64,000 nt of DNA, taken from assembly GCA_032718475.1 (NCBI GenBank), contig JAUCBJ010007242.1:1-64000 (forward strand), written 5' to 3'. Origin of the DNA: Nemertoderma westbladi (taxonomy: Eukaryota > Xenacoelomorpha > Nemertodermatida > Nemertodermatidae). Both the position numbers and the translations under genes were made by a program. Below the pieces are notes generated by a model. It had not been told where the DNA came from and did no database searches. It was given only the letters and a program-made list of their open reading frames with translations. Positions within the stretch are counted from its first letter, which is position 1, and every line of letters begins with the position of its first letter. Below are positions 51,125 through 62,500 of the stretch, piece by piece.

Positions 51125-54100
51125 GTCAACTTGGGAACAGAGTGGAAGGGTTTACTGTGGAAGATCACCCATGGTGGTGAACAGGCATTCCTTTAGGAAA
51201 CAGATTGGAAGGGTTTACTGTGGAAGATCACCCATGGTGGTGAACAGGCATTCCTTTATGAAACAGAGTGGAAGGGTTTACTGTGGAAGATCACCCATGG
51301 TGGTGAACAGGCATTCCTTTAGGAAACAGATTGGAAGGGTTTACTGTGGAAGATCAACCATGGAGGTGAACAGACATTCCTTTAGGAAACAGAGTGGAAG
51401 GGTTTACTGTGGAAGAACGATCACCCATGGTGGTGAACAGACATTCCTTTAAGAAACAGAGTGGAAGGGTTTACAGTGGAAGATCACCCATGGTGGTGAA
51501 CAGGCATTCCTTTAGGAAACAGAGTGGAAGGGTTTACTGTGGAAGATCACCCATGGTGGTGAACAGGCATTCCTTTAAGAAACAGAGTGGATGGGTTTAC
51601 AGTGGAAGATCACCCATGGTGGTGAACAGGCATTCCTTTAGGAAACAGAGTGGAAGGGTTTACTGTGGAAGATCACCCATGGTGTGAACAGGCATTCCTT
51701 TAGGAAACAGAATGGAAGGGTTTGTTGTGGAAGATCACCCATGGTGGTGAACAGGCATTCCTTTAGGAAACAGATTGGAAGGGTTTACTGTGGAAGATCA
51801 CCCATGGTGGTGAACAGGCATTCCTTTATGAAACAGAGTGGAAGGGTTTACTGTGGAAGATCACCCATGGTGGTGAACAGGCATTCCTTTAGGAAACAGA
51901 TTGGAAGGGTTTACTGTGGAAGATCAACCATGGAGGTGAACAGACATTCCTTTAGGAAACAGAGTGGAAGGGTTTACTGTGGAAGAACGATCACCCATGG
52001 TGGTGAACAGACATTCCTTTAAGAAACAGAGTGGAAGGGTTTACAGTGGAAGATCACCCATGGTGGTGAACAGGCATTCCTTTAGGAAACAGAGTGGAAG
52101 GGTTTACTGTGGAAGATCACCCATGGTGGTGAACAGGCATTCCTTTAAGAAACAGAGTGGATGGGTTTACAGTGGAAGATCACCCATGGTGGTGAACAGG
52201 CATTCCTTTAAGAAACAGAGTGGAAGGGTTTACTGTGGAAGATCACCCATGGTGGTGAACAGGCATTCCTTTAAGAAACAGAGTGGATGGGTTTACAGTG
52301 GAAGATCACCCATGGTGGTGAACAGGCATTCCTTTAGGAAACAGAGTGGAAGGGTTTACTGTGGAAGATCACCCATGGTGGTGAACAGGCATTCCTTTAG
52401 GAAACAGAATGGAAGGGTTTGTTGTGGAAGATCACCCATGGTGGTGAACAGGCATTCCTTTAGGAAACAGAGTGGAAGGGTTTACTGTGGAAGATAACCC
52501 ATGGTGGTGAACAGGCATTCCTTTAGGAAACAGAATGGAAGGGTTTACTGTGGAAGAAAGATCACCCATGGTGGTGAACAGGCATTCCTTTAGGAAACAG
52601 AATGGAAGGGTTTGTTGTGGAAGATCACCCATGGTGGTGAACAGGCATTCCTTTAGGAAACAGAGTGGAAGGGTTTACAGTGGAAGATCACCCATGGTGG
52701 TGAACAGGCATTCCTTTAGGAAACAGAGTGGAAGGGTTTACTGTGGAAGATCACCCATGGTGGTGAACAGGCATTCCTTTAAGAAACAGAGTGGATGGGT
52801 TTACAGTGGAAGATCACCCATGGTGGTGAACAGGCATTCCTTTAGGAAACAGAGTGGAAGGGTTTACTGTGGAAGATCACCCATGGTGGTGAACAGGCAT
52901 TCCTTTAGGAAACAGAATGGAAGGGTTTGTTGTGGAAGATCACCCATGGTGGTGAACAGGCATTCCTTTAGGAAACAGATTGGAAGGGTTTACTGTGGAA
53001 GATCACCCATGGTGGTGAACAGGCATTCCTTTATGAAACAGAGTGGAAGGGTTTACTGTGGAAGATCACCCATGGTGGTGAACAGGCATTCCTTTAGGAA
53101 ACAGATTGGAAGGGTTTACTGTGGAAGATCAACCATGGAGGTGAACAGACATTCCTTTAGGAAACAGAGTGGAAGGGTTTACTGTGGAAGAACGATCACC
53201 CATGGTGGTGAACAGACATTCCTTTAAGAAACAGAGTGGAAGGGTTTACAGTGGAAGATCACCCATGGTGGTGAACAGGCATTCCTTTAGGAAACAGAGT
53301 GGAAGGGTTTACTGTGGAAGATCACCCATGGTGGTGAACAGGCATTCCTTTAAGAAACAGAGTGGATGGGTTTACAGTGGAAGATCACCCATGGTGGTGA
53401 ACAGGCATTCCTTTAGGAAACAGAGTGGAAGGGTTTACTGTGGAAGATCACCCATAGTGGTGAACAGGCATTCCTTTAGGAAACAGAATGGAAGGGTTTG
53501 TTGTGGAAGATCACCCATGGTGGTGAACAGGCATTCCTTTAGGAAACAGATTGGAAGGGTTTACTGTGGAAGATCACCCATGGTGGTGAACAGGCATTCC
53601 TTTATGAAACAGAGTGGAAGGGTTTACTGTGGAAGATCACCCATGGTGGTGAACAGGCATTCCTTTAGGAAACAGATTGGAAGGGTTTACTGTGGAAGAT
53701 CAACCATGGAGGTGAACAGACATTCCTTTAGGAAACAGAGTGGAAGGGTTTACTGTGGAAGAACGATCACCCATGGTGGTGAACAGACATTCCTTTAAGA
53801 AACAGAGTGGAAGGGTTTACAGTGGAAGATCACCCATGGTGGTGAACAGGCATTCCTTTAGGAAACAGAGTGGAAGGGTTTACTGTGGAAGATCACCCAT
53901 GGTGGTGAACAGGCATTCCTTTAAGAAACAGAGTGGATGGGTTTACAGTGGAAGATCACCCATGGTGGTGAACAGGCATTCCTTTAAGAAACAGAGTGGA
54001 AGGGTTTACTGTGGAAGATCACCCATGGTGGTGAACAGGCATTCCTTTAAGAAACAGAGTGGATGGGTTTACAGTGGAAGATCACCCATGGTGGTGAACA

Positions 54101-57100
54101 GGCATTCCTTTAGGAAACAGAGTGGAAGGGTTTACTGTGGAAGATCACCCATGGTGGTGAACAGGCATTCCTTTAGGAAACAGAATGGAAGGGTTTGTTG
54201 TGGAAAATCACCCATGGTGGTGAACAGGCATTCCTTTAGGAAACAGAGTGGAAGGGTTTACTGTGGAAGATAACCCATGGTGGTGAACAGGCATTCCTTT
54301 AGGAAACAGAATGGAAGGGTTTACTGTGGAAGAAAGATCACCCATGGTGGTGAACAGGCATTCCTTTAGGAAACAGAATGGAAGGGTTTGTTGTGGAAGA
54401 TCACCCATGGTGGTGAACAGGCATTCCTTTAGGAAACAGAGTGGAAGGGTTTACAGTGGAAGATCACCCATGGTGGTGAACAGGCATTCCTTTAGGAAAC
54501 AGAGTGGAAGGGTTTACTGTGGAAGATCACCCATGGTGGTGAACAGGCATTCCTTTAGGAAACAGAATGGAAGGGTTTACTGTGGAAGAAAGATCACCCA
54601 TGGTGGTGAACAGGCATTCCTTTAGGAAACAGAATGGAAGGGTTTGTTGTGGAAGATCACCCATGGTGGTGAACAGGCATTCCTTTAGGAAACAGAGTGG
54701 AAGGGTTTACAGTGGAAGATCACCCATGGTGGTGAACAGGCATTCCTTTAGGAAACAGAGTGGAAGGGTTTACTGTGGAAGATCACCCATGGTGGTGAAC
54801 AGGCATTCCTTTAAGAAACAGAGTGGATGGGTTTACAGTGGAAGATCACCCATGGTGGTGAACAGGCATTCCTTTAAGAAACAGGGTGGAAGGGTTTACT
54901 GTGGAAGATCACCCATGGTGGTGAACAGGCATTCCTTTAAGAAACAGAGTGGATGGGTTTACAGTGGAAGATCACCCATGGTGGTGAACAGGCATTCCTT
55001 TAGGAAACAGAATGGAAGGGTTTGTTGTGGAAGATCACCCATGGTGGTGAACAGGCATTCCTTTAGGAAACAGAGTGGAAGGGTTTACTGTGGAAGATCA
55101 CCCATGGTGGTGAACAGGCATTCCTTTAGGAAACAGAATGGAAGGGTTTGTTGTGGAAGATCACCCATGGTGGTGAACAGGCATTCCTTTAGGAAACAGA
55201 GTGGAAGGGTTTACTGTGGAAGAAAGATCACCCATGGTGGTGAACAGGCATTCCTTTATGAAACAGAGTGGAAGGGTTTACTGTGAAAGATCACCCGTGG
55301 TGGTGAACAGGCATTCCTTTAGCAAACAGAGTGGAAGGGTTTACTGTGGAAGAAAGATCACCAATGGTGGTGAACAGGCATTCCTTTAGGAAACATAGTG
55401 GAAGGGTTTACTGTGGAAGAAAGATCACCCATGGTGGTGAACAGGCATTCCTTTAGCAAACAGAGTGGAAGGGTTTACTGTGGAAGAAAGATCACCCATG
55501 GTGGTGAACAGGCATTCCTTTAGGAAACATAGTGGAAGGGTTTACTGTGGAAGAAAGATCACCCATGGTGGTGAACAGGCATTCCTTTAGGAAACATAGT
55601 GGAAGGGTTTACTATGGAAGATCAAAGATCACCCGTGGTGGTGAACAGGCATTCCTTTAGGAAACATAGTGGAAGGGTTTACTGTGGAAGAAAGATCACC
55701 CATGGTGGTGAACAGGCATTCCTTTAGGAAACATAGTGGAAGGGTTTACTGTGGAAGAAAGATCACCCATGGTGGTGAACAGGCATTGCTTTAGGAAACA
55801 TAGTGGAAGGGTTTACTATGGAAGATCAAAGATCACCCGTGGTGGTGAACAGGCATTCCTTTAGGAAACAGAGTGGAATGGTTTACTGTGGAAGAAAGAT
55901 CACCCATGGTGGTGAACAGGCATTCCTTTATGAAACATAGTGGAAGGGTTTACTGTGGAAGAAAGATCACCCATGGTGGTGAACAGGCATTCCTTTAGGA
56001 AACATAGTGGAAGGGTTTACTGTGGAAGAAAGATCACCCATGGTGGTGAACAGGCACTCCTTTAGGAAACATAGTGGAAAGGTTTACTGTGGAAGAAAGA
56101 TCACCCATGGTGGTGAACAGGCATTCCTTTAGCAAACAGAGTGGAACGGTTTACTGTGGAAGAAAGATCACCCATGGTGGTAAACAGGCATTCCTTTAGC
56201 AAACAGAGTGGAAGGGTTTACTGTGGAAGAAAGATCACCCATGGTGGTGAACAGGCATTCCTTTAGGAAACATAGTGGAAGGGTTTACTGTGGAAGAAAG
56301 ATCACCCATGGTGGTGAACAGGCATTCCTTTAGGAAACATAGTGGAAGGGTTTACTGTGGAAGAAAGATCACCCATGGTGGTGAACAGGCATTCCTTTAG
56401 CAAACAGAGTGGAAGGGTTTACTGTGGAAGAAAGATCACCCATGGTGGTGAACAGGCATTCCTTTAGGAAACATAGTGGAAGGGTTTACTGTGGAAGAAA
56501 GATCACCCATGGTGGAGAACAGGCATTCCTTTAGGAAACATAGTGGAAGGGTTTACTATGGAAGATCAAAGATCACCCGTGGTGGTGAACAGGCATTCCT
56601 TTAGGAAACAGAGTGGAAGGGTTTACTGTGGAAGAAAGATCACCCATGGTGGTGAACAGGCATTCCTTTAGGAAACATAGTGGAAGGGTTTACTGTGGAA
56701 GAAAGATCACCCATGTTGGTGAACAGGCATTCCTTTAGGAAACATAGTGGAAGGGTTTACTGTGGAAGAAAGATCACCCATGGTGGTGAACAGGCATTCC
56801 TTTAGGAAACATAGTGGAAGGGTTTACTGTGGAAGAAAGATCACCCATGGTGGTGAACAGGCATTCCTTTAGCAAACAGAGTGGAAGGGTTTACTGTGGA
56901 AGAAATATCACCCATGGTGGTGAACAGGCATTCCTTTAGGAAACATAGTGGAAGGGTTTACTGTGGAAGAAAGATCACCCATGGTGGTGAACAGGCATTC
57001 CTTTAGGAAACATAGCGGAAGGGTTTAATGTGGAAGAAAGATCACCCATGGTGGTGAACAGGCATTCCTTTAGCAAACAGAGTGGAAGGGTTTACTGTGG

Positions 57101-57433
57101 AAGAAAGATCACCCATGGTGGTGAACAGGCATTCCTTTAGGAAACATAGTGGAAGGGTTTACTGTGGAAGAAAGATCACCCATGGTGGTGAACAGGCATT
57201 CCTTTAGGAAACATAGTGGAAGGGTTTACTGTGGAAGAAAGATCACCCATGGTGGTGAACAGGCATTCCTTTAGGAAACATAGTGGAAGGGTTTACTATG
57301 GAAGATCAAAGATCACCCGTGGTGGTGAACAGGCATTCCTTTAGGAAACAGAGTGGAAGGGTTTACTGTGGAAGAAAGATCACCCATGGTGGTGAACAGG
57401 CATTCCTTTAGGAAACATAGTGGAAGGGTTTAC
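51125..57433 (+). repeat. 63-bp minisatellite, about 98 units
   Basis: Units of AACAGAGTGGAAGGGTTTAC, TGTGGAAGATCACCCATGG and TGGTGAACAGGCATTCCTTTAGGA. In the first 4 kb most units are 63 bp, with scattered 66-bp units (GGAAGAAAGATC or GGAAGAACGATC). After 55200 the 66-bp form predominates, with occasional 69-bp units (GGAAGATCAAAGATC). Higher-order blocks are evident: identical segments begin at 51394, 51964, 53169 and 53740, and a 1776-bp offset repeats 52432-52632 at 54208-54408. The 63-bp units are open in one frame (GRVYCGRSPMVVNRHSF), and the short frames there are by-products. Confidence 0.96.
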
Positions 57434-59520
57434 GAACGTGTACTTCAAATTTCACTCAATATTCCTGCGAATTGTGATTCTTTCCATGGGATTTGTTATA
57501 CAATTTACAATCCGACATCTCTCAGGATCAGTTTGAGCCCAAAATGGAGAGCGTAGAAGGGGTAGTTCTAATTTTAGGTTAGTTTGAGTAACAAACTGTC
57601 CAGGACGGAACGTCACGGACGGAAACAATTCAACATTTATAAATCAGACCACAAAATCATATTTATCACTGCCAGATATGTGCAAACCAGCAATGTACAA
57701 TAATAACCTTCTAAAGAAGATATAGGCTTACTCATTTAAAAATTATTATTTCGGTTATTTAGTTAGAAAAACGAAAGTTTTAATCTAATTAATCGAAATT
57801 GAAAGAAATTTAGTTTTTTTGGATCTGTAAAACTTCGTATTTTCATTGAAATGGCTCTAAACGTTTTGCTCAATTGTGCCGAAGACTAAGAATGTACTTA
57901 ACGATAAAAAATGAAAACCAACATATTTTTTCAAAAATGGCCAATACTGTGACCAAATGGGCCTATTTGGACTTTCTGGTAGTACTCGTTCCTATCTTAA
58001 TGAAATTACTTTAAATTTGGAACACGTGTTCATAACGATGCCCTCAAATCTTATTTGACAACATTTTTCGATTTGTGAGACTCAGGGCCAAAACTGTTAA
58101 AATCGTCACGGGCGGAAAATGAACAGAAACCTAGCTAGCTGTTACAATTAAAAAGAAAGTCTGGCGAGGTATTAAATTGATTCACAATTAAATTGCGTTT
58201 TCTACAATATTTGTAACTCTCGTTTATTGTTTTGGTTCCTTTCAACCCGTTTCTATAACCCTTCTTGACAACCCTGCCTACAAGTAGGTCTGTAGCTAAA
58301 AGTAGATGTGTAGGCGAAGGTGTAAAGTTTACCCCCATTAATACTTAAAGTGATCTGTAACATTGTGAGATCCATTCAGAACATACGAAAATTGTAAACA
58401 AAAATGAAACATTTTAAAGAATTTTAACTTTCGATTACTGTTAACGTAAAATCAGTTGCATGCTTCATCTCCAACTGCTATAGTCTTACAAACATAAATT
58501 TTGCAACAAAGAACCAGAGGATTCTGGAATTTTTTGGGTTATTCAGAAAAGGACTGTAATAAACTGATATGACAACCACTTAAATATATTTATATATAAT
58601 ATTGTATCATTCTGTCCCTATTATATAGTTTTCTCTGTTATTTTTATTGAACTGTTATCTATTTTAATGCATAATTATTTTTAGTATATCAATTTAATTG
58701 ATTAAAGAAGAAGAATATAAAGCCCCCCCCCCCCCCCATATAAAGGATATTTATTTATTATGATTAATAATTTAGTCATTGGAAATATCTATTATAATAT
58801 AAGTTTTTCCAGGTCTCATATTTATATAAACCACATCTCTTTATCTCCGTATATCAGCAGATCAGTACCAAGAAAACCTCTAGTGATAAAAAATCTTTCA
58901 AATCTCCCATATTACAGTAGGCCTACATTTTACAAATTCCATATTATTTGTTCAACTCTCCTCAATAATTTCCAAGAGGTTTCCACTGGCAAGTGCCACC
59001 AAGAGGTGAACATTTCCTCAGAGAAACCAAAAATCCAAAAGTGTGACAAATTTAGTTTTGACAAGTAGAGTTTGGCCATCAATACCAATCAGGATTGTCA
59101 AACTTTTCTGATGACACAAAATTTTTTAGCGTACATCAAGTGCTATTTCAATATCGTTTCATATTGTTTGTATGTTATAAACCCCTGTCACACAAGTACA
59201 CGTAATTATTTATTATTTTTAATTTATTTCAAAACGTTGCCAGTTCCACACTGTTGTTGTGGTTTAAGGACGTCATTATTCTTCATATTCGTAAATGTAC
59301 ATTATATACTCTCAACAATGTCAAAATTCTGTCATAACAGACATAACAAACAGCTTATAATGGAATATCAATACTGGCACTAAAAACTATACTGCCACTA
59401 ATTAATCAAAGATAACATCTATGTACAAAATATAATAGACAACAAAATGACTTTTAATAATAAAATTAGTTAAGCCTGTTAAATCTCAGATCTGTTAGAG
59501 CATTCAAACATGAGAATCCC
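57434..59520. other. Intergenic sequence
   Basis: AT-rich spacer between the array and the zinc-finger gene, with a C tract at 58723-58737. Open frames here lack any family pattern. It probably holds the 3' UTR of the minus-strand gene; an AATAAA on that strand lies near 59206-59211. Confidence 0.5.
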
Positions 59521-62500
59521 TTAAATAGTATATCCAAAGGATCCTTTAAGATTCAATGAACAGTTTGTACCTTGCATCTCCAAAGCAACAATTTTCATTT
59601 CTGGCTTATAACCTCTGATCATATGTTGCTTCAGTAAGGATGATTTGTCTTCAAAATTCTGCCCACAAAATATACATCTGCAATGTATGTTTGTTATATG
59701 TTTGAAGTAATCAAGCACTTTTGATATATCGAAGTAGTCAGTACAATATGTACACATATATTTTTGGTGTCTTCTTATCACATGTGCATGAAACTCAGGA
59801 ACATAAGTGTTGCAATCTAAACAAAATTTACCATGGTTAATTAAAATATGAGTGTTTATGTTAGATGCAGATGTATTGCTATAGCCACATAGAAGACATT
59901 GAAAATCCATATTGAATTTCCAAATTTGATGTATCAAGCGCAAATGAATGCGAAGGTGTTCAGGTGTCTTTGTTGAAGCAGCACACAATGAACATTTATA
60001 AATTGTATCATTGACTTCAAGCAATACTGGCGGTACATCTTTCACAACATCATTATTACCAGCTTCTGCTACTGTAGATTCAATATTATTGGATTTCAGA
60101 ACTTGAGTGTTTTTAGAATTAGAGACAATGTGACTTAAATTTTCTTGCAATGGTGGTGTTGATTTGTAAGATGTGTTCCAGTCAACACTAGAGGATGGCC
60201 CCTCATTTCTTTCTAAATTTAAATTCATACTGCTAATACTTTCTCCTTGAATTTGCTGACTACAAATATCATTCTGTTGTTCTTGTTTATTATCCAGCTC
60301 TAGATTGTTGTTATATATATTATAATAGTCGATATTATCATTTTGTTCTGGCAGTTCAACATTTGATTTTTGTTCTGCAAAGCTTTGAATTAGAGCCTTC
60401 AGAGGTATATCTATATCATGAGATCTACATGCACCATTAGTATTAAATTGTGATTCTATCAAGGAAGTATTAGTAATACTATCTTTTTGAATTGTATTAG
60501 TATAATTTGCAATTTGAAACTCAGGTATATTATTGCCTTCAATTATATCTTTTATCACACATCCTTTTTCAATATATAATCCTTGTTCCTCCATAGTAGA
60601 TGTAGCTGCAGGATCATTTTCCAAGTCAGATGGATTATAATCATATGATGTTGTCTGTCCTGCAATGCTTTCCACTAGAATTATTTGAGGTACATCTAGG
60701 TCTTCTGATTCCTTTGAGATATCACCAGATATAGATGATAATTCGTTATCATATTGACTATCATTTATATTAACAAAACTCTCATTATGATGAGGGTAGG
60801 AAGAGTTACCTTTATCTGTATGTAAACTCAGATCCACCCTCATATGATCCACTATTATGTTACCATGACTTTCATTGGAATAGGTTTTCTGGACACTGAG
60901 ATCTAGTTTCGGAGTTGTAGATTGTGATATAGGGTCAGCATTATATGTATTTGGATTATAATTAGTAACTGACATAGGAGCTATTGTTATATCTTCTCCA
61001 GATCTTTGCAGTAGAGGCATGTCTTGTGCAGTACATTGAGAGTTACCACTACTTTCAAATAAATTCAGATTAATATCAGTAGCATGTTCTTCTTCACTTT
61101 TATGATTCTGCATTATATGATCTTTCTTAATAATAAATTTTGGTTCCAGACTGGCAGATTTAGAATTACATTTATAATCAATTGGTTTTAATTCGGAAGA
61201 TAATGCTTTTGATGTCATTCCTAACATATAACTATCATTTTGACAACTAGACAATATCTTCCTCTTTTGTTTACGAGGCACTGTAATTATTGTTGGCTTT
61301 CCATTATTTTCCAATGATGTCAATGTAGAAATATTATCACTTGAAGGTGTTGAGTCCACTGTTTTTTTAAACTTATGTGTATCATGACTATATGCATTAA
61401 GTTGAGAATCATCACTCTTATCATTTGAATCAGTCTTACAGTTAATACCAATTTTCTTAAAATCTGCATTCTCTCGTAATTTATTAATGCTCACATGGCA
61501 GACTCTTCGTGATATTTCCATAATGGTACTTGAATGTAATTCTAAGTCATTGATCGGTTTAATGCTTGATTGATCAACAATTGTTTGTGTTTCTGTTTTG
61601 GCCATAAACCGGCTTCCGGGTGCATTGTATTGACCTTGGTTATTGGATTGCAAAGTATATTTATCAAATTTAAATAATGGGCTGACAGTTGCTTTACTGA
61701 CTTTAATAATTTTTTTGGTTTTATTTGACCTTTTCATAATTGATCTAATGTTCTTGTTCTTTATCTGTTGATTTCTAGCACATGATGTACCTTGGCCAGA
61801 AGGGACTCTTTTTTTGTTCAACAATACATCTAAAATACTAGCCTTGAGTTTAAAAACAGTATCATTGTTTTCAAACAATTTTGAGATGTCCTCCAGTATT
61901 ATCTTAGGCATCTTTTTGAGACAGGGATCGGATAGTTGAGTTTTATTATACCATGACATATATTTGTTATAGTTGGAAGATGTTTTAATTATATTATTTC
62001 TATCATCAAGATATCCATCTGTGGTGGTTTTGGTATATACCGTATGATTTAAATCTATTGAGCTAATGATATTTATTTCAGGTTGATCATAATCAGAGGT
62101 GCAAATAGCTTTTTTTGATTTAACATTACCTGTAGATGCTAAATGTGTATTATTTATACTATCAAGATCCATAAGATGTTGCAATGCAATTGTATTTCCA
62201 TAGCTATTATTTACTGCATAATCTTTTAGCTGTTTTCCATCTATAATTACTGAACAAGGATCTGATAGACTTTGATCAGTAACATTATTCCCCAGCATAT
62301 TCGATTTAATTAAGGATTTATCTGCTATTGTTATATTGTTTCCATTTTTAAAATCCAACTTTGAGGTGTCATTAAATAGACCTTCATTGATAATCAACAA
62401 ATTGCTGGTATTTGATTGATCATCAATGCTGTCAGTTGGGATATTCTTAGGTATTCCCAATATTCCTTTTGTTAAATTCCTTAATTTTTTGGCTTCTTTT

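Noticed and set aside
51125-57433. CRISPR-like array
   Set aside because: There are no unique spacers between repeats; the whole unit is tandem. The genome is eukaryotic.
51114-57556. GRVYCGRSPMVVNRHSF repeat proteins
   Set aside because: Open only because the unit is 63 bp. The 66- and 69-bp variants and stops break it into many pieces, and it lies beyond the CUB gene's stop codon.
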